A DNA stretch of 38,684 nt from the NCBI GenBank assembly GCA_904397815.1, contig CAJFOT010000069.1, positions 1 through 38,684 of the forward strand, read 5' to 3'. The first letter of the stretch is position 1, and every line of letters begins with the position of its first letter. The position numbers and the translations under genes are program-made. The notes beneath the pieces are model-generated. The model had not been told where the DNA came from. It saw only the letters and a program-made list of their open reading frames with translations, and searched no databases. Positions 29,837 to 38,610 of this stretch are shown piece by piece. Origin of the DNA: Candidatus Paralachnospira sangeri (GTDB taxonomy: Bacteria; Bacillota; Clostridia; Lachnospirales; Lachnospiraceae).

Positions 29837-30820
29837 ATGGAGCCATTATTAAAAGTAGAGGGGCTGACCAAACTGTTTCCGGTCAAAAAACGGAAACTGA
29901 TTGAGGAAAAGCGCTATGTCCATGCGGTAGAGGACGTCAGCTTTGAAGTCTGTCCCGGAGAGACATTGGGCATCGTAGGAGAGTCAGGCTCAGGAAAGTC
30001 AACGCTGGCCAGAACAATTCTGGCATTGACGCCGGTGAGTGCCGGGAAGGTGTATTATCAGGGGAAAGATATTACAAATTTTCGTGTCAGCGGAAACGAA
30101 AAACGTCATCTGCGCAGTGACCTGCAGATGGTATTTCAGGATCCTTATGCCAGTCTGAATCCCAGGCTGAAGATCGGAGACGCGATTGCAGAGCCTATGC
30201 TGGTAAACGGACAGGCAAAGAACCAGAAAGAAGCCAGAGAAAAGGTCTGCCATCTTCTGGAAACAGTAGGACTGCGTCCGGAGGTATATGAGCGTTTCCC
30301 TTACGAATTCAGCGGCGGTCAGCGGCAGAGAATCGGAATCGTCAGGGCGCTGGCGGTGAATCCTAAGCTTTTGTTCTGTGATGAGTCGGTGTCTGCGCTG
30401 GACGTGTCGGTGCAGGCCCAGATACTGAACCTGTTTAATGAATTAAAGGAAAAATTTAATCTGACTTATGTGTTTATCGGCCATGATTTGGCTGTGATCC
30501 GCTACATCAGTGATCGTATTCTGGTGATGTATATGGGCAAAATTATGGAGATTGCCTCCTATGACGAGCTGTTTGGCGAGAATACCCATCCCTATACCCA
30601 GGCGCTGATTTCTGCAGTGCCGGAGCCGACGACGGCGCCCCGGTCTGAGAGAATCATTCTGGAGGGAGATATCCCCAGCGCAGTTAATCCGCCTAAAGGA
30701 TGCCGTTTTTGCCAGCGCTGCTTTAAGGCGCAGCCGGAATGCTTCGAGAGGGAACCGGATATGGTTCAGACAGGGGAGAATCACTGGATTCGCTGTCATT
30801 TCGCAAAGGAGGCCGAATAA
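29837..30820 (+). CDS. peptide ABC transporter ATP-binding protein, DppF/OppF-type
   Basis: This 327-residue ATPase carries Walker A GESGSGKST, signature FSGGQRQRIGIVRALA, Walker B LLFCDESVSALDVS and H-loop GHDLAVI, plus a C-terminal Cys-containing segment (CRFCQRCFKAQPEC). DES-VSALDVS is the usual DppF/OppF form. It follows the first ATPase by 12 bp after GGAGG, and its stop overlaps the start of the permease gene by one base. Confidence 0.93.
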   Translation: MEPLLKVEGLTKLFPVKKRKLIEEKRYVHAVEDVSFEVCPGETLGIVGESGSGKSTLARTILALTPVSAGKVYYQGKDITNFRVSGNEKRHLRSDLQMVFQDPYASLNPRLKIGDAIAEPMLVNGQAKNQKEAREKVCHLLETVGLRPEVYERFPYEFSGGQRQRIGIVRALAVNPKLLFCDESVSALDVSVQAQILNLFNELKEKFNLTYVFIGHDLAVIRYISDRILVMYMGKIMEIASYDELFGENTHPYTQALISAVPEPTTAPRSERIILEGDIPSAVNPPKGCRFCQRCFKAQPECFEREPDMVQTGENHWIRCHFAKEAE

Positions 30821-31782
30821 TGTTACGATTTTTATTACGCCGTCTGGGACGGGGAATTCTGACGATTTTTGTATCTGTCACACTGGTGTTTTTCATTGTA
30901 CGGGCGATGCCCTCGGATCCTGTAGCCCTTCTGATCAGTCCTCAGATGACAGAAGAAACGCAGCAGGCGCTGATGGAGTCTTACGGTTTGGACAAGCCTC
31001 TGGGCACTCAGTATATATTATATATGAAAGAACTGCTTCATGGAAATCTGGGAACCAGTTTCGCGAAGCGAATTCCGGTTACAGAATATCTGGCACAGAA
31101 GCTGCCGTGGACATTGCTGCTGCTGGCAGCCGTTATGGTGATTGTCCTGGTAATCGGAATTCCGGTGGGACTGCTGGCTGCCTCAAAGAAAGGAAAAATG
31201 GCAGATCGGATTATCAGCATTATCGTTACGCTGGGCATATCGGTCTTTATACCATTTATGGCTTTTCTGCTCCTGTATATTTTTGCCTTCCGGCTGGGCA
31301 TAAGCCCTACAGGCGGAGCCTATACGCCTCCTATGGGAGAAGGCATGGAGTTTTATCTGGATGTGGCCAAACATTTGGTTCTGCCTGCGGTGGCATTATC
31401 GATCACCAACCTGGCAAATGTAGTGCTCTACACCCGGAACAGTATGATCGATGTGCTTCATGAAGATTATATCAGGACTGCTTATTCCAAAGGAAACAGC
31501 AAGGGCCGCGTCCTCAGGGTGCATGCGTTGAAAAACGCGCTGATTCCGACAGTTACTGTTATTGGTATGCAGATTGGCATCATGGTAGGAGGCGCTACTG
31601 TGACAGAGACGATTTTTTCCTGGCCCGGCATCGGCAGGCTGATATATGATTCTGTTAACGCGCTGGATTATCCGGTACTGCAGGGGGCTTTCCTGCTGAT
31701 GGCAGTGGCTATTGTCATTATGAGCTTTATCACCGATCTGGTAGTGGCCTGGCTGGATCCGAGAATTAAACTGGGGGAATAG
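30820..31782 (+). CDS. peptide ABC transporter permease, DppB/OppB-type
   Basis: This 320-residue permease begins MLRFLLRRLGRGILTIFVSVTL and contains the family motif RAMPSDPVALLIS and the coupling loop HEDYIRTAYSKGNSKGRVLRVHALKNAL. It has about six membrane segments. The frame continues upstream to 30739, but the TAATG overlap with dppF and AAAGGAGG place the start at 30820. Confidence 0.93.
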   Translation: MLRFLLRRLGRGILTIFVSVTLVFFIVRAMPSDPVALLISPQMTEETQQALMESYGLDKPLGTQYILYMKELLHGNLGTSFAKRIPVTEYLAQKLPWTLLLLAAVMVIVLVIGIPVGLLAASKKGKMADRIISIIVTLGISVFIPFMAFLLLYIFAFRLGISPTGGAYTPPMGEGMEFYLDVAKHLVLPAVALSITNLANVVLYTRNSMIDVLHEDYIRTAYSKGNSKGRVLRVHALKNALIPTVTVIGMQIGIMVGGATVTETIFSWPGIGRLIYDSVNALDYPVLQGAFLLMAVAIVIMSFITDLVVAWLDPRIKLGE

Positions 31783-31784
31783 GC

Positions 31785-32630
31785 ATGAGACAACACAAAG
31801 GATTTTTCTATTATTTTGTAAGAAACAAAAACGGAATGATCGGTCTGTGCGGCGTTCTGCTGATCGTCCTGATCGGTCTGGTAGGCACCATGGTGATTCC
31901 AAAGCCGGAGGGCTACACATCTGATATTCTGATGGCACCCTGTGCCGCGCACTGGCTGGGTACGGATAATCTGGGGCTGGACATTTTTGCAGAGCTGGTA
32001 TGGGGAGCGAAAACATCACTGTATGTTTCCCTGCTGGCCATGCTGATCGCCGGTGTAATCGGCATCCCGCTGGGCCTGATCTGCGGATACAGCAGCGGCT
32101 GGCTGCGGGAAGTGATTGACGCGATTATTGATATCTTTATGACATTGCCTATGCTGCCGCTGATGATTATTATCGCGGCGATCATGGGTACTTCTATTAC
32201 AAATGTGGCGCTGATACTGGGTATTTTCTCCTGGCCCCAGCTGGCCCGTGTCACAAAAAACAGCACGCTGAAAATCCGGCAGATGCAGTATATTGAGGCT
32301 GCTACCTGTCTGGGTATTCCCAAGCGCCGCATTCTGTTCAAGCATGTGCTGCTGAATGCATCCGGACCAGTGCTGGTGAATATGACGCTGGTTATGGCAT
32401 CTGCAGTATTAACAGAGGCCAGTCTGAGCTTTCTGGGACTGGGAGATCCGACAACCTGGAGCTGGGGAACGATTCTGAAACAGGCGTGGGGACAGAACGC
32501 GGTCATCAGCAATCCGAATCCGTGGTGGTGGTGGCTGCTGCCCAGTCTGTGCATTGTCGTATATGTAGTTTGCTTTAACCTGTTTGGCACAGCCCTGAAT
32601 GACTGTCTGAACCCGAAGGGCAGAGAATAA
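31785..32630 (+). CDS. peptide ABC transporter permease, DppC/OppC-type
   Basis: This 281-residue permease has an N-terminal cytoplasmic stretch and first helix (KNKNGMIGLCGVLLIVLIGLVG), the HWLGTDNLGLDIFAELVWGAKTSL motif of DppC and the coupling loop QYIEAATCLGIPKRRILFKHVL. It completes the pore with the DppB-type permease. Gap to the preceding gene is two bases. Confidence 0.93.
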   Translation: MRQHKGFFYYFVRNKNGMIGLCGVLLIVLIGLVGTMVIPKPEGYTSDILMAPCAAHWLGTDNLGLDIFAELVWGAKTSLYVSLLAMLIAGVIGIPLGLICGYSSGWLREVIDAIIDIFMTLPMLPLMIIIAAIMGTSITNVALILGIFSWPQLARVTKNSTLKIRQMQYIEAATCLGIPKRRILFKHVLLNASGPVLVNMTLVMASAVLTEASLSFLGLGDPTTWSWGTILKQAWGQNAVISNPNPWWWWLLPSLCIVVYVVCFNLFGTALNDCLNPKGRE

Positions 32631-32661
32631 TTCTGAGAATAAAAAGAAAGGGGATAGAGCA

Positions 32662-34281
32662 ATGTATGATTTTTTAATCAAAAACGGTATGGTGGTGGAT
32701 GGAACTGGAAAACCGGCAGTGAAGGCTGATGTAGCGATCAAGGGCGACAAAGTAGTCCGGATCGCGCCGGATATCACAGAAGAAGCGGCGGAGACTTATG
32801 ACGCTTCCGGCAAATATGTGATTCCCGGTCTGATTGATCCTCATGTTCATGAAGAATGGTACTGTTTTGATGATGGACGATATGAATCCTACATTCGTCA
32901 GGGGGTTACCACATTGGTAAACGGAAATTGCAGCCACAGCGTAGTACCCGGACATAAGAAAGAAATTCTGGATTATTATCTGGGAAACGGGCTGGTAGGG
33001 TTGAAGCAGTATGATCGTTATATGAAATCCTGGCCTGACTGGCATGATTTCGAAGGATACTGTGATGCGGTGGCTTCTGTAGGGACCAACTGCAACTTTG
33101 TGACTCTGATGGGTCATGGCAGCATCCGGCAGTATGTAATGCATGGAGCTTATAACAGGAAACCCGATGAGCTGGAGCAGGCACAGATCGAAAATATTAT
33201 CCGTCACAACATGGATCAGGGCATGTGGGGCATTTCTTTCGGCCTGGATTATGTGCCCAGCCGTTATGCTTCTATGGACGAGCTGTGCGATGTGGTAAAT
33301 CAGATTAAACGTTATGATGCTGTGGCAGCCGCTCATCTGCGCCACCAGATCGGCATTCCGGAATCCACGGCGGAATTCTGCGAGGTAGGCCGCCGTACCG
33401 GCGCAAAGATTCAGATTTCTCATCTGGCGTCTGCAGTACCGGAGGCATATGACATTGCGCTGAAGGCAATCGAAGAGGATGGTGTAAGAGCCCGTATCGA
33501 TGTAATTCCCAGCAGTGTGGGACACTGCACAGGGAAGGAGCGTATGCTGCTGTTTACCATGGCACTGAGCGATGAACTGTTCAGCCAGGGAATCGAAGGC
33601 GTGAAACGGGCACTGAAGACTCCGGAAGGCCGGGAGATGATTAAAAAAGATAATTATACGATGGCAGGGCCAAAAAATAAAATTTATATTGTTCATTCTG
33701 ATGATCCTCATCTGGAAAACCGTTCTGTGCGGGATATTGCACAGGAGAGGGGGATTGATGAAGATGAATGTATGCTGGATCTGATGGCGGATGAAAAGAA
33801 CTATGTATTCTGGCTGAATGCGCCGGCAGCTCATGTGCCCAGCAACTTTATCGATCACTGTGATTCTATCGTAGCCAACCCCTATGTATCTGTGGGCAGC
33901 GATACCATTATGGGTGATCCGGAAGATCCTTTTGACTGGTATGAGATCCGCAGAAGAGGCGGCTTTGCGATTTTTGCCCAGATGTATCTGAAAAAGGGCG
34001 TGCCTTATGAGGAGATTGTCCGCCGGAATACCAGTATGGTGGCAGATCATTTCGGCATCTATAAGAGAGGACGCCTGCAGGAAGGCTGCTATGCGGACGT
34101 GGCAGTTATAGATCTCCCTAATTATAAATATCCGGAGATGGATCAGATGCAGTATCAGACTCCGCAGATGAATGCTTCCGGCTGTGACCTGGTGCTGTGC
34201 AACGGCAAGGTAGAGCTGAAGGACGGTGAATTATACCGTACCTATGCAGGCCGGGTGCTGAAGAAAAACGCTCAGGGTTGA
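32662..34281 (+). CDS. N-acyl-D-amino-acid deacylase family amidohydrolase
   Basis: This 539-residue amidohydrolase matches the D-aminoacylase group. The metal ligands are all present: His61 and His63 (DPHVHEEW), Cys90 (GNCSHS), His225 (AAHLRHQ), His254 (QISHLAS) and Asp414 (VGSDTIMGD), corresponding to His67, His69, Cys96, His220, His250 and Asp366 of the Alcaligenes enzyme. It should cleave N-acyl-D-amino acids or similar amides in the cytoplasm. AAGGGG precedes ATG. Location between peptide permeases and receptor suggests it handles the imported product. Exact substrate is not readable. Confidence 0.88.
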   Translation: MYDFLIKNGMVVDGTGKPAVKADVAIKGDKVVRIAPDITEEAAETYDASGKYVIPGLIDPHVHEEWYCFDDGRYESYIRQGVTTLVNGNCSHSVVPGHKKEILDYYLGNGLVGLKQYDRYMKSWPDWHDFEGYCDAVASVGTNCNFVTLMGHGSIRQYVMHGAYNRKPDELEQAQIENIIRHNMDQGMWGISFGLDYVPSRYASMDELCDVVNQIKRYDAVAAAHLRHQIGIPESTAEFCEVGRRTGAKIQISHLASAVPEAYDIALKAIEEDGVRARIDVIPSSVGHCTGKERMLLFTMALSDELFSQGIEGVKRALKTPEGREMIKKDNYTMAGPKNKIYIVHSDDPHLENRSVRDIAQERGIDEDECMLDLMADEKNYVFWLNAPAAHVPSNFIDHCDSIVANPYVSVGSDTIMGDPEDPFDWYEIRRRGGFAIFAQMYLKKGVPYEEIVRRNTSMVADHFGIYKRGRLQEGCYADVAVIDLPNYKYPEMDQMQYQTPQMNASGCDLVLCNGKVELKDGELYRTYAGRVLKKNAQG

Positions 34282-34300
34282 TCCCTTTGCATCTCACAGG

Positions 34301-34330
34301 CGGCGGCCGTTTAAACGGCCTGCTGTCTGG
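34301..34330 (+). other. intercistronic hairpin before the dppA-type gene
   Basis: GGCCGTTTAAACGGCC (34305-34320) is a perfect 16-bp palindrome extended by CAG and CTG on the outside. No T tract follows. It may protect or process mRNA at the boundary between enzyme and receptor genes. Confidence 0.55.
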
Positions 34331-34365
34331 AGAAATATACAAAATATGAAAAAGGAGAGAAGAAC

Positions 34366-36063
34366 ATGAAAAAATTGCTTTCAATCATGCTGGTGCTGGC
34401 AATGGTATTGTCATTGACAGCATGCGGCGGCGGGTCAGACACAGCAGACACTACGGCAGCAGCCGGTGAAACTGCAGCTGCTGGGGAGACCGGGACAGCA
34501 GGCACATCTGAAAACGGTGAAACTGCCGCGGCAGGAACTCCGACAGCAGGCGGTTCCATCAATGTAGGTCTGAACTCTGCTCCTATCAGTGAAAATATCT
34601 GGTATCAGAATGACCTGAATTCCTCTGTGATTATGAATCTGGTATGTCCGAATACGGTGACCATGGACGCTGACGGCAATAAATACAACTACCTGGTAGA
34701 ATCCGCTGAGGCCAATGAGGACTGTACCGAATGGACGATTACATTAGTCGAAGGTCTGTGCTGGAATGACGGCACACCGGTTACTGCTGATGATCTGCTG
34801 TTTACAGCACGTTATGGGACAGAGCATCATATCGGTTTCTTCGACAGCTATTACGGACTGGTTGATTTTGAAACTTCTGAGGTTGTAGATGACCGTACAG
34901 TTGTATTCAGACTGACTTCCGGAAATGTAAATTTCTGGAACGGTGCAGGCTACTGGATTCCGATCATGCGTCAGAGTGAATGGGAAACAGTGGAAGATCC
35001 TTCTACCTATGATTACAGCGGAGCCGGATATGGTCCTTACTATGTGAGTGAGTGGGTAGACGGCGAATATGTAGTGCTGGAGAGAAACCCCTACTTCACA
35101 CTGGCCAATGACGGACAGGGCGCTTACCTGGATGAGGTTGTGTTCCGTGTATATACCGATGAAAACGCAATGGTTCTGGCGCTTCAGAATGGGGAGATCG
35201 ACGTGTGCGCAAATTTCTTAAGCACTTCCTCTCTGACACAGCTGGAGTCCAATCCTGAATATCTGATCAGCACAGTGCCTTCTCTGGGATATGCGTTTAT
35301 CAGCTACTCTCAGACCAATGAACTGCTTCAGGATGTCAATGTACGGCTGGCGATCTCCATGTGCGTTGACCGTGACGCATTGGTGAACGTGGCATACGCG
35401 GGAGCGGCTACAGCGATGAACACACCAATCAGTCCTGTATACAGCGATTTTGTGGCTTCTGATATTCAGCAGCCTGCATTTGATACAGCGGCGGCAGCAG
35501 CGCTTCTGGAAGAAAACGGATATACAGATTCTGACGGAGACGGTATCCGTGAATCTGCCGACGGCACACCGCTGAGTTTTACACTGACATACAGAAGTAC
35601 TCTGCCTAATGTAGACGGCGTGATGTCTATTCTTCAGTCTGGTACAAAGGAAGCAGGTATCGAACTGGTACTGCAGCCTGTAGACGCGGCAACTTTTTCC
35701 GCAAATGTAACGCAGGGTCATACTTACGACATCAGCTACAGCAGCTGGGGTACGATTGATGATGTCGATACTACACTGCTGACTCTCTTTGGCATTGATC
35801 AGACCCTGAATTTCATGGAATTTAATGATCAGACGCAGGAAGATATGCTGCGTGCAATGCAGAGTGAGACAGACTATGATACCCGTGTGGAGATGCTGAA
35901 TGAATGGCAGCAGTGGTTTGTAGAAAATATGCCGGCATGCCATCTGCTGGTTCCCAACAACAGCTATGCCGCAAATACAACCAACTATGACGGCTGGAGC
36001 ATCGTTCCGGGCAACTGCGCATACCTGAACTGCGCCCAGTTTGTAAGCGTTTACGCAAAATAA
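34366..36063 (+). CDS. peptide ABC transporter substrate-binding lipoprotein, DppA/OppA-type (SBP family 5)
   Basis: This 565-residue receptor has signal peptide MKKLLSIMLVLAMVLSLTAC with lipidated Cys20, then an Ala/Gly/Thr linker to about 62. The SBP_bac_5 domain follows, with WTITLVEGLCWNDGTPVTADDLLF and GYGPYYVSEWVDGEYVVLERNPYF as family hallmarks. TDSDGDGIRE in the C-terminal half is the usual loop of this family. It feeds the DppDFBC-type importer. GGAGAG precedes ATG. Ligand cannot be set from sequence; D-residue or acylated peptides are suggested by the neighbours only. Confidence 0.93.
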   Translation: MKKLLSIMLVLAMVLSLTACGGGSDTADTTAAAGETAAAGETGTAGTSENGETAAAGTPTAGGSINVGLNSAPISENIWYQNDLNSSVIMNLVCPNTVTMDADGNKYNYLVESAEANEDCTEWTITLVEGLCWNDGTPVTADDLLFTARYGTEHHIGFFDSYYGLVDFETSEVVDDRTVVFRLTSGNVNFWNGAGYWIPIMRQSEWETVEDPSTYDYSGAGYGPYYVSEWVDGEYVVLERNPYFTLANDGQGAYLDEVVFRVYTDENAMVLALQNGEIDVCANFLSTSSLTQLESNPEYLISTVPSLGYAFISYSQTNELLQDVNVRLAISMCVDRDALVNVAYAGAATAMNTPISPVYSDFVASDIQQPAFDTAAAAALLEENGYTDSDGDGIRESADGTPLSFTLTYRSTLPNVDGVMSILQSGTKEAGIELVLQPVDAATFSANVTQGHTYDISYSSWGTIDDVDTTLLTLFGIDQTLNFMEFNDQTQEDMLRAMQSETDYDTRVEMLNEWQQWFVENMPACHLLVPNNSYAANTTNYDGWSIVPGNCAYLNCAQFVSVYAK

Positions 36064-36100
36064 TATCAATTTAGTATAAGAAAGTATGGATATGCAGAAT

Positions 36101-36126
36101 GATCCCCGGGTTTTGCCCGGGGTGAT
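36101..36126 (+). other. intercistronic hairpin between the receptor and dipeptidase genes
   Basis: CCCCGGG (36104-36110) pairs with CCCGGGG (36116-36122) around TTTTG, extended by ATC and GAT. TTTCAGCC follows, only a short T run, so partial termination or 3'-end stabilisation of the receptor mRNA is likely. Confidence 0.6.
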
Positions 36127-36167
36127 TTCAGCCATCCATCAATATAAAACAGGAGGGAAAATTTACA

Positions 36168-37388
36168 ATGGAAATGAAACAGAAACCGGGCTATCACGGG
36201 TATCAGGCATATTCTTATCTGGAAGCCGGAAAAGATTACAAAGATTTTGAGTGGGCAGACTGGGACTGGGCAGGCCGCCATGTCCTGGAACTGAGTGATG
36301 AGCAGGAGGCGATGGCACAGGAGATTATACAGAAGTATCCCTATATCAGCCTTCACGACCATCCTACATTTTATCCCAAGGATATGAGCAGTCTGGATCA
36401 TATTTATGATTCCATGAGACAGGGACGTTCCGTGTGCGCTTATGAGGCGCTGTCCTACTCCAATATTGACTGTGTTTTTGATAACATGATGGACGGTGTG
36501 AACATCATTTCCAGCCCCGGCGGATGGAAATGGATCGACATCATCCATGATCTGGGAATGCGTCTGTGCGACATCGCCCATCAGGATTTTCTGATCCACT
36601 GCAAGACAGTAGACGATATTTTCAGAGCGAAAAAGGAAGGAAAGATCGCGTGGGTGGCTGCTGTAGAGGGCGCTGCCTGCATTGAGAATGAAGTAGACCG
36701 GATCGATATTCTCTACGGACTGGGTGTGCGTCAGCTGGGTGTGACTTATTCCGAGACCAATGCCCTGGGCAACGGTATGAAAGAGGACAATGACGGCGGC
36801 CTGACCAAGTTCGGTGAGAAATGTGTAGAACGTATGAATAAAGTGGGCATGCTGCTGGATGTATCCCACTGCGGCCAGAAGACCGGATATGACGCTGTAA
36901 TGTATTCTAAGAAGCCTATTATCATGAGCCACGTAGGGGCGAAGGGTGTATGGAATATCAAACGTATGGCCAGCGATGAACTGCTGAAGGCAGTGGCACA
37001 GAAGGGCGGTGTTATCGGCATCGAGTCAGCGCCTCATACCACCATGTCCACGACGAAGATGACGCATGATTTGGACAGTGTAATGGAGCACTTTGAATAT
37101 GTAAAGAACCTGGTAGGCATTGACCATGTAAGCTTCGGTGTAGACTGCCTGTATGGCGATCATGTAGGCGTTCACCATGCCTTTGCGGCAGCACTGTCCA
37201 CCAGCGAGACAGCGAAGAGCCAGAGCTCTTATGAGGAAGTTCCTTTTGTATGGGGTCTGGAGAACCCGACAGAGGCCAGCTGGAATATTGTTCGCTGGCT
37301 GGTAAAACATAACTACAGCGAAGAAGATATTGCGAAAGTAATCGGCGGCAACGCAGTTCGTGTTCTTCGCGAAGTATGGGCGAACTGA
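36168..37388 (+). CDS. M19-type membrane dipeptidase family protein, copy 1
   Basis: This 406-residue zinc dipeptidase-like protein aligns with renal-dipeptidase-type M19 enzymes: Glu167 (AAVEGAACIEN, bridging), His234 (DVSHCG), His255 (SHVGAKGVWN), Arg266 (KRM) and Asp326 (DHVSFGVDCLYGD). The first metal motif is LHDHP (His63, His65), where M19 normally has H-x-D. No signal peptide is seen, so it is cytoplasmic. M19 enzymes cleave dipeptides and tolerate D-residues at the C-terminal position, which fits the D-aminoacylase neighbour. AGGAGGG precedes ATG. Confidence 0.87.
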   Translation: MEMKQKPGYHGYQAYSYLEAGKDYKDFEWADWDWAGRHVLELSDEQEAMAQEIIQKYPYISLHDHPTFYPKDMSSLDHIYDSMRQGRSVCAYEALSYSNIDCVFDNMMDGVNIISSPGGWKWIDIIHDLGMRLCDIAHQDFLIHCKTVDDIFRAKKEGKIAWVAAVEGAACIENEVDRIDILYGLGVRQLGVTYSETNALGNGMKEDNDGGLTKFGEKCVERMNKVGMLLDVSHCGQKTGYDAVMYSKKPIIMSHVGAKGVWNIKRMASDELLKAVAQKGGVIGIESAPHTTMSTTKMTHDLDSVMEHFEYVKNLVGIDHVSFGVDCLYGDHVGVHHAFAAALSTSETAKSQSSYEEVPFVWGLENPTEASWNIVRWLVKHNYSEEDIAKVIGGNAVRVLREVWAN

Positions 37389-37389
37389 T

Positions 37390-38607
37390 ATGAATTTTCG
37401 TCAGAAAAAAGGTTATCGGTTTTATGACGCCTATCAATATCTGGAACCTGGAAAGGATTATAAAGTGATTGACTGGGCGGACTGGGACTGGGCCGGCCGG
37501 CATGTGCTTCCCCTCAGTGATGAGGAGGAAGCCAGACTGGCCCGTCTGCTGGAACAGTATCCATATATCAGCCTTCACGAACATCCGGATTTTACCACCA
37601 GAGACATGACCACCTGTGATCCTCTTTTTGACGCGATGCGGACAGGGCGGGACCGGTGCGGTTACGAGGCTCTTTCCTGGTCTGACCTGGACTGCGTTTT
37701 CGATAACATGATGGATGGCACAAACATTATTTCCAGTCCGGAAGGATGGAAGTGGATCGATATCATTCATGATCTGGGGATGCGCCTGTGTGATCTGGCC
37801 CATCAGGATTTTCTGATACACTGCAAAACTGCGGAGGATATTCTGGAGGCAAAAAAAGCAGGTAAAATCGCCTGTGTCTTCGTTATTGAGGGGGCAGCTC
37901 CCATTGAAAATGAGGTGGACAGAATTGATATCCTCTATGGACTGGGCATCCGTCAGATGGGCATCACCTACTCTGAGAGCAATGCTCTGGGCAGCGGACT
38001 GAAGGAAGACCATGACGGCGGCCTGACCAGATTCGGGGAAAAATGTGTGGAGCGGATGAACAAGGTGGGAATGCTGATCGATGTATCTCACTGCGGGGAG
38101 CAGACTGCCTATGATGCAGTTATGTGTTCCAGCAAACCGATTATAGCCTCCCATGTAGGAGCAAAGGGTGTGTGGAATACCAAGCGGATGGCCAGCGACA
38201 GATTGCTGAAGGCCATTGCGGAAAAGGGCGGCGTTATCGGCATTGAAGCCGCGCCCCATACCACTATGTCCCGCACCCGGATGACCCACGACCTGGACAG
38301 CTATATGGAACACTTTGAATATGTAAAAGATCTGGTGGGCATTGACCATGTCAGCTTTGGTCCCGACTGCATGTACGGTGACCATGTAGGCCTGCACCAT
38401 GCTTTTGCGGCTGCTCTCTCCACAGGAGAGACCTCCAAAACCCAGACAGAATACAAAGAGGTTCCATTTGTGAAATATCTGGAGAACCCCACGGAGGCCA
38501 GCTGGAACATTCCGCGGTGGCTGATCCGCCACGGATATACCGATGAAGAAATCGGAAAGGTCATTGGCGGCAATGCGATGCGGGTGCTGCGGCAGGTGTG
38601 GAAATAA
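37390..38607 (+). CDS. M19-type membrane dipeptidase family protein, copy 2
   Basis: This 405-residue tandem duplicate of the preceding gene is nearly colinear (WADWDWAGRHVL, CVFDNMMDG and GGDLTRF/GGLTKF-type blocks shared). It has LHEHP at the first metal site, VIEGAAPIEN, DVSHCGEQT, SHVGAKGVWNTKRM and DHVSFGPDCMYGD. ATG 37390 lies one base past the stop of copy 1 and has no strong ribosome site, suggesting translational coupling; an upstream in-frame ATG at 37360 lies inside copy 1. Differences cluster at 64-75 and in the C-terminal third, so the pair may split substrate range. Confidence 0.87.
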   Translation: MNFRQKKGYRFYDAYQYLEPGKDYKVIDWADWDWAGRHVLPLSDEEEARLARLLEQYPYISLHEHPDFTTRDMTTCDPLFDAMRTGRDRCGYEALSWSDLDCVFDNMMDGTNIISSPEGWKWIDIIHDLGMRLCDLAHQDFLIHCKTAEDILEAKKAGKIACVFVIEGAAPIENEVDRIDILYGLGIRQMGITYSESNALGSGLKEDHDGGLTRFGEKCVERMNKVGMLIDVSHCGEQTAYDAVMCSSKPIIASHVGAKGVWNTKRMASDRLLKAIAEKGGVIGIEAAPHTTMSRTRMTHDLDSYMEHFEYVKDLVGIDHVSFGPDCMYGDHVGLHHAFAAALSTGETSKTQTEYKEVPFVKYLENPTEASWNIPRWLIRHGYTDEEIGKVIGGNAMRVLRQVWK

Positions 38608-38610
38608 ATG

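Noticed and set aside
32674-34050. 458-residue open frame on the minus strand
   Set aside because: Opposite the D-aminoacylase gene, whose metal motifs are intact; the antisense product has no motif and no start signal.
35218-36135. 305-residue open frame on the minus strand
   Set aside because: Antisense to the DppA-type receptor; Cys- and Arg-rich shadow translation without start signals.
37012-38532. 506-residue open frame on the minus strand
   Set aside because: It lies entirely opposite the two M19-type genes, has no ribosome site, and its translation is rich in Cys, His and Gln without a recognisable domain; it reflects codon bias of the real genes.
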